Source: Candidatus Latescibacterota bacterium
GTDB lineage: Bacteria; Krumholzibacteriota; Krumholzibacteriia; LZORAL124-64-63
DNA length: 64,000 nt
Direction of reading: 5' to 3'
NCBI GenBank assembly: GCA_030658975.1
Contig: JAUSBL010000011.1
Location: forward strand, 1-64,000
Part shown: positions 41,951 through 50,739 of the stretch, one piece after another
Numbering within the stretch: the stretch's first letter is position 1
How the letters are laid out: every line of letters starts with the position of its first letter
Program-made: the position numbers and the translations under genes
The notes under the pieces: generated by a model
What the model was told of the DNA's origin: nothing
Database searches by the model: none
The model's input: only the letters and a program-made list of their open reading frames with translations

Positions 41951-43465
41951 TCACTCCTGCCTCGTGAGCACGGACGACACGAAATCGGGCAGGGCGGCGG
42001 GGTCGGTCTCGCGCTCGGTCAGCAGGGAGTGGCAGGCGTCGCAGTCCTGGCTGATGACGCGGCCGTCCTCGCTGAAGTGGTTGTCGTCGTGGCAGCGGAA
42101 GCAGCCGCTCTCGTCCATCTCGCCGTGGAGGTCGACGTGGCCGAGGTTGCTGGGATAGGTGCCCCAGGTCACGTTCATGCGCGGGAAGACGTTGCGCGCG
42201 AGGATGGTCGCCAGGACGTCGGCCGTGGCGCCTCGCTGCGCCTGCATCGCGGCGAGGTCGTCGGGGTAGTCGGCCGCGTAGAGGGAGTCGAGGTAGGCGG
42301 CGATGCGTCCCGCGGTGTCCCCCCCGGGCGTCACGTCGAACAGGGCCCGCTCCGCCGCCGCGCGCAGCCAGGGCACGCTGCGGTCGAGCAGCCGGTCGGT
42401 GAAGGCGCGGTCCAGGGCGCCGCCGGGCAGCTCGTAGATGTGGGTCGGGCGGTTGTGGCAGTCGATGCAGTCCATGACGCGCCACTCGCCGGCCGTGTCC
42501 GCGGGATCGGCCCCGTCGCGCAGGTAGCGCACCTCGCCGTCGGGGGTCTTCTGGACCACCTCGACGATGTCGTTGCGCTTGTCGTCCAGGGCGCGGTAGC
42601 GCACCTCGTTGCCGCGGTCCACGTGCCAGTGCACGCCGGTGGCGCGCACGCCGGGCTGCGGGTGGCCGCCGACCTTGATCACCAGCGAGGTCACGCTCGG
42701 GGTGTTGTCGCGGTCGGATTCGACGTGCTCGCGCACCATGAGCTTCGAGCCGTTGAACTGCTCCGGCCAGTGGCAGGCCTCGCAGGTCTCGCGGGCGGGT
42801 CGCAGGTTCTCCACGGGCGTGGGGATCGGCCGCTGGTAGCTGTCGCGCATCACGGCCACCACCTGGCGCAGGCCCGACAGCTTGGCCTTGACGAACCAGT
42901 CGGCGCCCGGGCCGATGTGGCACTTCACGCAGGCCACGTTGGCGTGGGGCGAGCGCTCGTAGGCGACCCCCTCGGGCTCCATCACGGCGTGGCAGACCTT
43001 CATGCAGAACTCGGTCGACTCGGTGTAGTGGTAGGCCTCGTAGCCGAAGCTCGCCGACATGATCAGGCCGAGCACGGCCAGGAACCCCACCAGCAGGACC
43101 TTGCGCAGGAACTCCGGCCCGCCGATCTCGATGGCGACGGTCTTCACCTCGCCGCGGGCCCGGCGGCGCCGCTGGACGGCCGCGCCGATCAGGATCAGCG
43201 CCACGCCGCCGACCAGGATCGCCGGCAGCAGCATGAAGGTGACCATGTCCACGTAGGGGCTGGTCGGCCGGTCGAGCAGCACGTTGTAGACGTTCAGCAG
43301 GAGCGCGCCCAGCAGCAGCGCGACCGCGACGATCGCCAGCAGGCTGCCCAGCGTGGTGATCCAGTTGGCGTAGAAGAAGGGCACGCGGCGGGCGAACCAG
43401 CGGACGAGAGCCGAGCGGTCACGCTTCGACGGTCCGGCCTGGCCGGCGGGGCGGGGATCGGGCAT
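41951..43465 (-). CDS. NapC/NirT-like membrane-anchored multiheme cytochrome c
   Basis: 504 residues from ATG 43465 (GGAAGG upstream). Two N-terminal hydrophobic spans (WITTLGSLLAIVAVALLLGA and VTFMLLPAILVGGVALILIG) and a third (VLLVGFLAVLGLIMSASFG) precede the heme domain. Heme motifs: CMKVCHAVM (CxxxCH, with following Met as in the NapC/NrfH group), CVKCH, CEACH, CIDCH, CFRCH and CDACH, six in total. NapC/NirT proteins oxidise menaquinol at the membrane and pass electrons to periplasmic or outer-membrane partners. Fits the menaquinone gene mqnE nearby. The terminal acceptor is not evident. Confidence 0.92.
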   Translation of the reverse strand: MPDPRPAGQAGPSKRDRSALVRWFARRVPFFYANWITTLGSLLAIVAVALLLGALLLNVYNVLLDRPTSPYVDMVTFMLLPAILVGGVALILIGAAVQRRRRARGEVKTVAIEIGGPEFLRKVLLVGFLAVLGLIMSASFGYEAYHYTESTEFCMKVCHAVMEPEGVAYERSPHANVACVKCHIGPGADWFVKAKLSGLRQVVAVMRDSYQRPIPTPVENLRPARETCEACHWPEQFNGSKLMVREHVESDRDNTPSVTSLVIKVGGHPQPGVRATGVHWHVDRGNEVRYRALDDKRNDIVEVVQKTPDGEVRYLRDGADPADTAGEWRVMDCIDCHNRPTHIYELPGGALDRAFTDRLLDRSVPWLRAAAERALFDVTPGGDTAGRIAAYLDSLYAADYPDDLAAMQAQRGATADVLATILARNVFPRMNVTWGTYPSNLGHVDLHGEMDESGCFRCHDDNHFSEDGRVISQDCDACHSLLTERETDPAALPDFVSSVLTRQE

Positions 43466-43580
43466 GTCGGACCTTCCCGGCAAGGGGGCGGGGCGGAGTC
43501 GCTGCCCGCATCCTAGCCCGCAGGCCGGGCAGGCACAAGCGACGCCGCGGGACGGCGAATACCTATCGAATTAGTGGGAT

Positions 43581-44672
43581 TTATCCGGCGGTGGCAAGCT
43601 CGTTGTAGAGGGTGTCGCGCAGGACGGGTTCGAGGCCGACGCCGCGGATGAAGGCCTCGATCTCGTCGCGGGACATGCCCGTGCCGGCGGTGCCGCCGGC
43701 GGCCAGGGTGATGCGCTCGTCCGAGATCGTGCCGTCGAGGTCGTCGGCGCCGCAGCGCAGCGCCAGCTGGGCGACCTCGCGCCCGAGCATGACCCAGTAG
43801 GCCTTCACATGGGGGACGTTGTCCAGCAGCAGGCGCGACAGGGCCACGACCTTGAGCTTCTGGATCAGCGTAGGGCCGGGCAGGTCCGCGAACTTCGTGC
43901 CCGCGGGGTGGAAGGCCAGCGGGATGAAGCACTGGAAGCCGCCGGTGCGGTCCTGCTGGTCGCGCAGCATGAGCAGGTGGTGGACCCAGTGGCGCGGCTC
44001 CTCGACGTGGCCGAAGAGCATCGTGCAGTTGGTCTTCAGGCCGGCCTCGTGGCACAGGGCCGCCACCTCGAGCCAGCGTTCGCCCGACATCTTCTTCGAG
44101 GCGATGCGGTCGTGGATCTCGGGGTGGAAGATCTCGGCGCCGCCGCCGGGGCAGCTGTCCAGGCCGGCCTCGCGCAGCGCGGCGATGGTCTCGGGCACGG
44201 TCAGCTTGCCGATCTTCGCCAGGAAGTCGATCTCCACCATCGTGAAGGCCTTCAGGTGCACGTCGGGGAACGCCTGCTTCAGGGCGCGCAGGATGTCCAG
44301 GTAGACGGGGAACTTCCAGCGCGGGTGCAGCCCGCCCACGATGTGGAACTCGCTGGTGCCGGGGATGAAGTCGCGGCGGGCCAGCTCGACGCACTCCTGC
44401 GGGCTGTAGCTCCAGGTGCCCGGGGCGTTCGGATCGTCGGCGTAGGCGCACAGCTCGCAGCCGACGTAGCAGACGTTGGTCGGGTTGATGTGCCGGTTGA
44501 TGTTGTAGAAGACCTTGCGCCCGTGCATCCGCTCGCGGACGGTATGAGCCAGCCATCCCAGCAGAGGCAGGTCGTCGCTCGCGGCCAGCAGCAGGCCGTC
44601 GCGCTCGTCGAGGCGGGTTCCCGAGGCGATCTTGCGCGCGACGGGGGCCAGGGGGTGGGAATCGGGGATCAT
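43581..44672 (-). CDS. mqnE: Aminofutalosine synthase MqnE (radical SAM)
   Basis: 363 residues from ATG 44672 (GGGAGGCGCG upstream). The radical-SAM cluster motif is NPTNVCYVGCELCAYADD (Cx3Cx2C). Other MqnE hallmarks are FHIVGGLHPRWKFPVYLDIL, KAFTMVEIDFLAKIGKL, AGLDSCPGGGAEIF, TNCTMLFGHVEE and GGFQCFIPLAFHP. The enzyme joins a chorismate-derived 3-enolpyruvylbenzoate to SAM in the futalosine route to menaquinone, in the cytoplasm. Other mqn genes are not in this window. It is followed upstream by a DUF309-like gene and def on the same strand. Confidence 0.95.
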   Translation of the reverse strand: MIPDSHPLAPVARKIASGTRLDERDGLLLAASDDLPLLGWLAHTVRERMHGRKVFYNINRHINPTNVCYVGCELCAYADDPNAPGTWSYSPQECVELARRDFIPGTSEFHIVGGLHPRWKFPVYLDILRALKQAFPDVHLKAFTMVEIDFLAKIGKLTVPETIAALREAGLDSCPGGGAEIFHPEIHDRIASKKMSGERWLEVAALCHEAGLKTNCTMLFGHVEEPRHWVHHLLMLRDQQDRTGGFQCFIPLAFHPAGTKFADLPGPTLIQKLKVVALSRLLLDNVPHVKAYWVMLGREVAQLALRCGADDLDGTISDERITLAAGGTAGTGMSRDEIEAFIRGVGLEPVLRDTLYNELATAG

Positions 44673-44703
44673 CGCGCCTCCCGGCGTCGTCCGCGGCCGG
44701 TCC

Positions 44704-45084
44704 TCAGCGCTCGTCGGCGCTCCCGGACAGCTTGATCTGCGGCAGCAGGGTCGTGTCGAACATCTGCTTCTGGCCCGATTCGACGCTGCGGATCTCCTCG
44801 ATGCCGCGGCGCAGGCCGGCCAGCACGCTGGTGACCTCGACATTCTCGTAGCGGTAGCCGAAGTGGCGCAGCTTCTCCATGGCCTCGATCATCTTCTGCT
44901 CGCCCTTGCGCGGCTGCTTGGCCATGACCAGCTCGAAGCCGACGGCGGCCTCGTGCAGGCCCATCCAGAACAGCTCGTCGCGGCCGACGGCGCCCGTGAG
45001 CCCTTCGGCGGTCAGCGCGACCGAGTCGGCGTAGCGGCGGTTGTTGAAGGCCTCCACGGCCCTGATCAGCAGATCGTTGCTCAT
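44704..45084 (-). CDS. DUF309-like small protein
   Basis: 126 residues, all-helical, no signal peptide. IRAVEAFNNRRYADSVALTAEG and ELFWMGLHEAAVGFELVMAKQ resemble the HE-containing helical DUF309 family (possible metal or nucleotide role). The second half (MIEAMEKLRHFGYRYENVEV) is charged. It lies 22 nt after def and 31 nt before mqnE, so is likely in the same transcript (GGAG before ATG). Function unknown. Confidence 0.65.
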   Translation of the reverse strand: MSNDLLIRAVEAFNNRRYADSVALTAEGLTGAVGRDELFWMGLHEAAVGFELVMAKQPRKGEQKMIEAMEKLRHFGYRYENVEVTSVLAGLRRGIEEIRSVESGQKQMFDTTLLPQIKLSGSADER

Positions 45085-45106
45085 CTCGCTCCTTCGTCGG
45101 TCGCGG

Positions 45107-45652
45107 TCAGGCGTCGCGGCCGTCGTTCATGACGTCCACGGGCAGGTACCGCTCGGCTTCTTCCTCGAAGGCCAGCCGTCGCATGTCCTTCATCCGCTCG
45201 ATGTAGACCCGGCCCTGGAGGTGGTCGCACTCGTGCTGCATGACCACGGCCTGGTAGCCCTCGAGGTCCTCCTCGACGAGCTCGCCGTCCTCGTCGAGGT
45301 AGCGGACGTGCACCGCCGCGGGCCGCTCGACATAGCCGCGCATCCCGGGCAGGCTCAGGCACCCCTCGTACATCCCGTACAGCTTGTCGGTCGTCGGGGT
45401 GATCTCGGGATTGATCACCACGCGCACCAGCGGCGTGCCGTCGTCGTCGGTCTCGCCGCCGACCAGGGCCAGCTGCTTCGAGACGTGCACCTGCGGGGCG
45501 GCCAGGCCGACTCCGTTGTACTCGTCCATGGTCTCGAACATGTCCTGGATCAGGGTCTGGATTTCCGGACCCGTGATCTCCTGCGGCGGGATCGGGTCGG
45601 CGACCCGGCGCAGGACGGGGTGGCCCAGCCGGGCGACCTTCAGGATGGCCAT
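45107..45652 (-). CDS. def: Peptide deformylase
   Basis: 181 residues from ATG 45652 (GCGGAGG upstream). All three family motifs are present: GVGLAAPQ (I), EGCLSLPG (II, Cys metal ligand) and HECDHLQG (III, HExxH). It removes the N-formyl group from nascent proteins, using Fe2+ or another divalent metal. The length is typical of bacterial Def. It heads a likely def - DUF309-like - mqnE transcript. Confidence 0.97.
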   Translation of the reverse strand: MAILKVARLGHPVLRRVADPIPPQEITGPEIQTLIQDMFETMDEYNGVGLAAPQVHVSKQLALVGGETDDDGTPLVRVVINPEITPTTDKLYGMYEGCLSLPGMRGYVERPAAVHVRYLDEDGELVEEDLEGYQAVVMQHECDHLQGRVYIERMKDMRRLAFEEEAERYLPVDVMNDGRDA

Positions 45653-45800
45653 GGGGGTCCTCCGCGCGGCGCCCGGGCGGGTCGGCCGCGATCCTCGATC
45701 ATGAGCACCATCCGCCCCGGAGCGGTTCGGTCGGCCCACGTTAATGCATCGCGGGCCGGGCCGCAAAGCGGGTTCCCGGCGCCGCGACGCGCGGGCCGGA

Positions 45801-46139
45801 TCAGTGGCCCGCGGGGGCCGCCGGGGTCGAATCGGCGCCCGCCGCCACCGGCACGCAGCAGCTGCAATACCACTGGTCGCCCTGCCGGACCATGTCGGCC
45901 GCGCCCATCGTCATGCCGCAGGCGGCGCAGGCGTGCTGCTCGCCGGCGGGCTTGGCGGCCTGAACGGCGGCGCAGTGGCTGCAGTACAGCTTGCCGCCGA
46001 CCAGCGTGGCCTGGTCCTTGGCCACGGCCATGCCGCAGTCCGCGCACTTGGCGGCCTCGGCCTTGGGGCCGCAGCCGGCGGCCAGGATCGCGCCGCATGC
46101 CAGGCACAGCAGCGCGATCAGGATCGTCTTGCGGATCAC
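45801..46139 (-). CDS. Lipoprotein with paired zinc-ribbon-like CxxC motifs
   Basis: 112 residues from GTG 46139 (GGAGG upstream). The lipobox is LAAGC. Two similar modules follow: KCADCGMAV...LYCSHC and ACAACGMTM...WYCSCC, each with two CxxC pairs, as in NosL-like or rubredoxin-knuckle metal-binding lipoproteins. It could bind Zn or Cu at the envelope. It is divergent from the Na/Pi cotransporter. The name is descriptive; no family is securely recognised. Confidence 0.75.
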   Translation of the reverse strand: MIRKTILIALLCLACGAILAAGCGPKAEAAKCADCGMAVAKDQATLVGGKLYCSHCAAVQAAKPAGEQHACAACGMTMGAADMVRQGDQWYCSCCVPVAAGADSTPAAPAGH

Positions 46140-46329
46140 CTTCGCACCTCCGGAATTCGTTCGTCCACACCGAAGCAGTGTAACGCAGGACCGGGCGGCC
46201 GACCATGCCGGGCGCCACACCGTGCCGGGCGCGGCGAATCGCACTTTGACGGGCGTCCCCCCACACGCTACCCTCCCGGCGAGATCGCGGCGATGCTGCC
46301 GTATCGCAACCGCACCCGTGAGGAAGATC

Positions 46330-47505
46330 ATGCCCCACGCCTCCCGGGACACCCTGGCGACGGACCGCCACGCAACGGGTCTGCCTGTCGCGCCCCTGCT
46401 GCGGATCGCCGCCCTGCTGGCGCTGCTCTACGTCTTCCTGTTCGCCATCGCACTGCTGGGGACGGCCTTCAAGGCCTTCGGCGACGACTTCGGCCGGGCC
46501 CTGATCTCCGGCACCAGCAACCCGGTTATCGGCCTGCTCATCGGCCTGCTGGCGACCTCGCTGGTCCAGAGCTCCTCGGGCACCACCTCGATCGTCGTGG
46601 GCATGGTGGCCGCCGGCGCGCTGACCGTCCGCGGCGCGGTCCCGATCGTCATGGGCGCCAACATGGGCACCACCATCACCAACACGATCGTCGCGATGGG
46701 GGCGATGGGGCGGCGCGCCGAGTTCCGGCGCGCCTTCGCCGGCGCCACGATGCACGACTTCTTCAACCTGCTGACGATCCTGCTGCTGTTCCCCCTGGAG
46801 ATGGGGACGCATTACCTGGAGCGCGCCGCCACCTGGCTGTCGTCGCACCTGGTCGGCGCCCGGGGCGTGGAGTTCGAGGGTCCGGTCAAGGCGATCACCG
46901 CCCCGCCCGCCGACGCGCTGCGGGACCTGCTGGTCGGCCGCTGGCAGCTGCACGGCACGACGGCCGCGGTGCTGCTGCTGATCGTCTCGCTGGTGCTGCT
47001 GTTCGGAGCCCTGATCCTGCTGACCCGTCTGATGCGCCGCGTCGTGATGGCCCGCGCCGAGGGTTTCTTCAACGACTACCTGCAGCGCAACGGCCTGTTG
47101 GGCATGCTGGTGGGGCTGGTCGTGACGGTCATGGTGCAGAGCAGTTCGATCACCACCAGCCTGCTGGTGCCGCTGATCGGCGCGGGCATCGTCCAGCTCG
47201 AGGCGGCCTTCGCCGTGACCCTGGGCGCCAACATCGGCACGACCGTGACCGCCCTGCTGGCCTCGATGGCCGGCAACGGCGCCGCGGTGACCGTGGCCCT
47301 GGTCCACCTGCTGTTCAACCTGACCGGCACGCTGATCTTCTACCCGCTGCCCGCGCTGCGCCGGATCCCCGTCCGCCTGGCGCGCCTGCTCGCGCTGGCC
47401 GCCTGCCGCAACCGGCTGGTGGCGCTCTACTATGTCCTGGGGGTGTTCTTCGCCATGCCCCTGCTCTTCATCGCGGTCTCCAAAGTCCTGAGCGGCTCCC
47501 GATAG
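46330..47505 (+). CDS. Na+/phosphate cotransporter family protein
   Basis: 391 residues from ATG 46330 (GAGGAAGATC upstream), about eight to nine membrane spans in two inverted halves. Each half has the QSSS signature: LVQSSSGTTSIVVGMVAAG with GANMGTTITN, and MVQSSSITTSLLVPLIGAG with GANIGTTVTA. This is the PF02690/NptA-type fold that co-transports phosphate with Na+. The PhoU-like gene starts 10 nt downstream, the common pairing for bacterial members, and would control or sense phosphate flux. Confidence 0.95.
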   Translation: MPHASRDTLATDRHATGLPVAPLLRIAALLALLYVFLFAIALLGTAFKAFGDDFGRALISGTSNPVIGLLIGLLATSLVQSSSGTTSIVVGMVAAGALTVRGAVPIVMGANMGTTITNTIVAMGAMGRRAEFRRAFAGATMHDFFNLLTILLLFPLEMGTHYLERAATWLSSHLVGARGVEFEGPVKAITAPPADALRDLLVGRWQLHGTTAAVLLLIVSLVLLFGALILLTRLMRRVVMARAEGFFNDYLQRNGLLGMLVGLVVTVMVQSSSITTSLLVPLIGAGIVQLEAAFAVTLGANIGTTVTALLASMAGNGAAVTVALVHLLFNLTGTLIFYPLPALRRIPVRLARLLALAACRNRLVALYYVLGVFFAMPLLFIAVSKVLSGSR

Positions 47506-47515
47506 GAGTGACGAG

Positions 47516-48187
47516 ATGAACGTATTCCGCAGCTTCCGCGAAATCTTCCGCCAGGACAACTGGAGCCAGGCCACCACCGGCCGCGTGGGCGAGATGCTGG
47601 ACCTGTGCGTGGCGATGAACCGGTTCGTCTACCGCGTCCTGATCGAAGGGCTGCCCCACGACGCGGCGCAGGCCGAGCTGTACGACCGCGACAAGCGCGT
47701 CAACGTCCTGGAGCGCGAGGTGCGGCGCAGCGTCGTGACGCACCTGGCGCTGGGCCAGGGCAGCGGGGACATCCCGTCGGGCCTGATCTTCATGAACGCG
47801 GTGAAGGACGCCGAGCGCATCGGCGACTACATCAAGAACATCTACGACGTGGCCCGCGAGCTGATGCCCGAGACCGCCGACCGCGGCCTCTACAAGGCGA
47901 AGCTGAAGGTCTTCGCCGACCCCATGCGCGACCTGATGCTCGAGACCGCCGACGTCTTCAGCCGCAGCGACGAGCAGGCGGCCCGGCGCATCCTCGACCT
48001 GGTGCGCGTGGAGGAGAAGGCGCTCGAGGCCGCGATCAAGGACATCACGCGCAGCGACCTGAAGACCAGCGACGCCGTCTGCCTGGTGCTGGTGATGCGA
48101 TTCTACAAGCGCATCTTCAGCCACCTGTCCAACATCGCCTCGACGGTGTGCCTGCCGGTCGACCGCATGGACTTCTTCGACGAGTGA
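47516..48187 (+). CDS. PhoU-domain protein
   Basis: 223 residues, all helical, no signal. The two PhoU-like three-helix units are visible: LDLCVAMNRFVYRVLIEG and MNAVKDAERIGDYIKNIYDV in the first, LILDLVRVEEKALEAAIKDI-like and RFYKRIFSHLSNIASTV in the second. E/DxxxD-type motifs in the helices are the metal-binding sites of PhoU. It is co-transcribed with the Na/Pi cotransporter and is expected to act as its cytoplasmic regulator. Confidence 0.9.
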   Translation: MNVFRSFREIFRQDNWSQATTGRVGEMLDLCVAMNRFVYRVLIEGLPHDAAQAELYDRDKRVNVLEREVRRSVVTHLALGQGSGDIPSGLIFMNAVKDAERIGDYIKNIYDVARELMPETADRGLYKAKLKVFADPMRDLMLETADVFSRSDEQAARRILDLVRVEEKALEAAIKDITRSDLKTSDAVCLVLVMRFYKRIFSHLSNIASTVCLPVDRMDFFDE

Positions 48188-48195
48188 TGCGGGGA

Positions 48196-49062
48196 TCACG
48201 GCGTGGCCCCCCCGCGGACCCACGACACGACCCTCGCGACCGCCGCAGCCGCCAGCCCCGCCGCGAACAGGACCCGGCCCGCCCGCCACCACGCCCGGAT
48301 CCGCCACGCGCAGGGCGGCGCGGCGGCGGGGAGCGCGCGCGCCAGCGACGTCACCCCCAGCGCGTCGCAGAGCAGCCAGTAGGCGTCGGTCCGCGCGAAG
48401 GGCAGCGCGTTCCAGGCGACCGCGGTCAGGATCGCGCCGCCGGCGCCCAGCAGTTCCGGCCGCTGCCACGCCCGACCGGCGCAGAGCAGCAACCCGCCCA
48501 GCGGCAGCTGCAGGGCGACGCCGGCGGCATCCACCCGCAGGCGATCGCGCCGGGGCAGCAGCGACGCCTCGGTCACGTCGCACCACAGCACCGGCACCAC
48601 CCAGACCAGGCCCGCGCCGATGTCGCCGGCCCGGCCGCCGCCACGGTGCAGGGCCGCCGCGTGCCCCAGCTCGTGCACGGTGGCGGCCAGAACCACGACC
48701 GACACCGCGAGCAATGCCAGCGGCCAGGCGACCGACGCGGCCAGGCGGCCGTCGGCGGACGGCGCCAGACCCAATGCACAGAGCAGCAAGCCGGACGCGG
48801 CAGAGACGGCCAGCGCCGGCCAGGCGGTCGCCGGCGCCAGGGCTTCGGCCAGCGGTCGCACGACCCTCGCGGGCAGCAGCGTCACGCGCAGCCGGGCGCG
48901 CCGCGGGCGCGGCGCGGCGTCGAGCAGCTCGCCGAGGCGATCGAAATCGTCGCCGTCGCGCAGACGCCGGGCCAGGTCCGCGGGCAGCAGGAAGCGGCGC
49001 TCGCCCCGGCGCAGCAGCCAGCGGCCGTCGGGGCGGGCTTCGAGTTCGCCGGCGGCGCCCAT
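48196..49062 (-). CDS. M50-like (site-2 protease type) membrane metallopeptidase, RiPP-cassette gene
   Basis: 288 residues. The start is ATG 49062, overlapping the upstream stop (TGATG); GTG 49065 is possible. Residues 8-45 (RPDGRWLLRRGERRFLLPAD, then LARRLRDGDDFDRLGELL) look like a small winged-helix/PqqD-like element. Several membrane spans follow, with the zinc site ATVHELGHAAALHRGG and a later NALPFARTDAYWL (the ND/TD ligand segment of M50 proteases). M50 proteins of this size are frequent in peptide natural-product loci, as processing or export-linked proteases. It is the third gene after a Cys-rich precursor-like peptide and an LpxL-like acyltransferase. Confidence 0.78.
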   Translation of the reverse strand: MGAAGELEARPDGRWLLRRGERRFLLPADLARRLRDGDDFDRLGELLDAAPRPRRARLRVTLLPARVVRPLAEALAPATAWPALAVSAASGLLLCALGLAPSADGRLAASVAWPLALLAVSVVVLAATVHELGHAAALHRGGGRAGDIGAGLVWVVPVLWCDVTEASLLPRRDRLRVDAAGVALQLPLGGLLLCAGRAWQRPELLGAGGAILTAVAWNALPFARTDAYWLLCDALGVTSLARALPAAAPPCAWRIRAWWRAGRVLFAAGLAAAAVARVVSWVRGGATP

Positions 49063-50168
49063 CACGCGGCGACCAGGTCAGCCAGGCCAAGCGTCGCGAG
49101 CCGGCGGGCGTGGCCTTCCACCCAGCGGCGGCCGCAGAGGGCGCGCAGTTCGGTCAGGGTCGGCGCCGCGGCCCGCAGCAGGTCAAGGGACGCGTCGCGC
49201 AACCCCTCCGCGGCGTAGAACGCCTCGCCGCGCGTGTCGGCGAGGATCCCCGGCTCCCACACCTCCACGCCGGCGCGCAGGGCGATCCGCACTCGGTCCG
49301 GGCGGTGCGCGAGGGCCTCCAGGAAGCGGGCCTCGCGCCGCCGCAGTTCGTGCGGATCGACGGCGAGCCGTTCGCTCGCGAAGCACGCGCTCGCGGCGCC
49401 GAGCATCCCCCAGGCCGACCACTGCTCGGGCGAGCGGCGCACCTCGGCAAAGAGCCAGTCGTAGAGATGGGCCGTGATGGTCGTCGGATCGGCGTCCGCC
49501 GGCCACGGCCGCGGCGCGCCGGCCTCCCAGAGCAGCGACCCGTCCGGCCGCCAGCGCACGGTCAGGGCGTGCACGGGACAGTCGGCGTGGCCGAGCAGGC
49601 GCCCCAGGCCGGTACGGACGCGCAGGTCGCGACCGGGCAGCCGGTACGTCAGGCCGCGGTCGCGCGTGGCCGCCATGCCGCCTTCGCCGCTGTTGCCGTC
49701 CAGGAAGACCAGCACCGGGCGCCCCTCCCGCAGGCAGCGCAGCAACCGGCCCGCGAACGCCGGCCGGTCCGTCACCAGCCACTCGGGTTCGCCGGACAGG
49801 CCCAGCGCCCGGCGCTGCCGGTCGGCGTCGGCGCGCAGCCGGTCGTGGGCGGCGCGGTCCAGCAGCACGACCGGCGACAGGCCGAGGTCCAGGTACAGGC
49901 CCGGGATCAGCGAGTACGGGCCGAGGTGCAGGCCGAGCACCAGACCGCGGTGCAGTTCGCGGTGGGCGGACAGGAACGCGCGGGCTTCGGCGCGCAGCTG
50001 TCCGTGGTCCCCCTCGCCGTCGCGCAGCACACGGCGCGCGAGTTCGTCGCAGGCGCGCCGTCCGGATTCCAGGGCGGCGAGGGTCGCGGCGCTCGCGTCC
50101 GGATCGAGGGCCTGCAGGTTCCAGAGATCCCAGCGGCGGCGCGGCGACGGGCTGTGCGCGGGCGGCAT
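49062..50168 (-). CDS. LpxL-like acyltransferase (LPLAT fold), RiPP-cassette gene
   Basis: 368 residues from ATG 50168 (GGGGAGGACG upstream). LPLAT/LpxL-like motifs: GLVLGLHLGPYSLIPGL (the HxG motif), PVLVFLDGNSGEGG at the second acyltransferase block, and RSPEQWSAWGML, matching the PEQWxW box near the LpxL C-terminus. No N-terminal TM is evident, unlike true lipid A acyltransferases. A further 110 residues at the C-terminus are unrelated helical sequence. It overlaps the M50 gene and follows the 63-residue peptide gene by 76 nt. Acylation of the peptide or of a surface lipid is possible; the sequence does not decide. Confidence 0.72.
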   Translation of the reverse strand: MPPAHSPSPRRRWDLWNLQALDPDASAATLAALESGRRACDELARRVLRDGEGDHGQLRAEARAFLSAHRELHRGLVLGLHLGPYSLIPGLYLDLGLSPVVLLDRAAHDRLRADADRQRRALGLSGEPEWLVTDRPAFAGRLLRCLREGRPVLVFLDGNSGEGGMAATRDRGLTYRLPGRDLRVRTGLGRLLGHADCPVHALTVRWRPDGSLLWEAGAPRPWPADADPTTITAHLYDWLFAEVRRSPEQWSAWGMLGAASACFASERLAVDPHELRRREARFLEALAHRPDRVRIALRAGVEVWEPGILADTRGEAFYAAEGLRDASLDLLRAAAPTLTELRALCGRRWVEGHARRLATLGLADLVAA

Positions 50169-50244
50169 GGTGCGTCCTCCCCGGCCGGAGGCGGGTCGGC
50201 CCGTCCGTCGCCGGCCGCGGCGGACGGGCCCGGATCGGCGGGCT

Positions 50245-50436
50245 TCAGGCCCCCCGGACGGAGCCGTCCACGGCCTCGGGGTACTTCTCCAGCTTGCACT
50301 GGCAGAAGTTGTTGCAGCAGCCGCCGTCGCCCACGTCGTCGCCGAGCAGGGGGCTGGTCTCGAGGCGTTCCTCGAGTTCCTCGATCCCGAGCCGGGCGAG
50401 CGCCGCCGGGACGTCGCGGTTCTTCGTGTCGGTCAT
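50245..50436 (-). CDS. Cys-rich GG-leader peptide, candidate RiPP precursor
   Basis: 63 residues from ATG 50436 behind a strong AAGGAGG. Residues 1-39 are acidic and helical (IEELEERLE) and end in GDGG, a double-glycine leader. The C-terminal 24 residues begin CCNNFCQCKLEKYPE and hold all four Cys of the protein. This is the architecture of leader-plus-core precursors. It heads a row with an LpxL-like acyltransferase and an M50-like protease. No radical-SAM, YcaO, LanM or lasso enzyme is adjacent, so the class would be unusual. An alternative is a small metal-binding protein (four Cys). Confidence 0.68.
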   Translation of the reverse strand: MTDTKNRDVPAALARLGIEELEERLETSPLLGDDVGDGGCCNNFCQCKLEKYPEAVDGSVRGA

Positions 50437-50739
50437 CTCCACCTCCTTCGTGTGCGCGGGTTGCACTGTCCGGTCGCGACGGGGGGCGCGGGGCAAGCGA
50501 GGCACCAGCGGGCATGGATTCCGGAGATCGGCCGCAGCCGGCGCCGCGGCGCGGATCCGCGGAGGCGCGCGGGGTGCGTCGGGGCGTGCGGGACGACTGC
50601 GCCGGCGGACATGCCGGCCCGGCTGCGTCAACGAAGGGGGACGTGGAGCGCACCGGTCCGACGGCGGGTGACGCCTGCGCCCGGGGCTGCTATATTGCGG
50701 CCGCCCGTCCCGAAGCGACCGTCCGCGAGGAGAACCGGC
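50437..50739. other. Divergent intergenic region of the peptide gene and two-component system
   Basis: 303 bases of GC-rich DNA carrying the kinase promoter (50668-50696). On the minus strand no clear -35/-10 for the peptide gene is visible. Confidence 0.5.
50668..50696 (+). promoter_or_regulatory. Promoter of the two-component system
   Basis: -35 gtgacg (50668-50673), 17-bp spacer, -10 tatatt (50691-50696), 43 nt before the GTG at 50740. Confidence 0.6.

Noticed and set aside
50245-50436. Lanthipeptide, lasso or sactipeptide call for the small peptide
   Set aside because: None of LanM/LanB, asparagine-synthetase-like lasso cyclase or radical-SAM genes is adjacent; mqnE at 43.6 kb is a menaquinone enzyme and unrelated.
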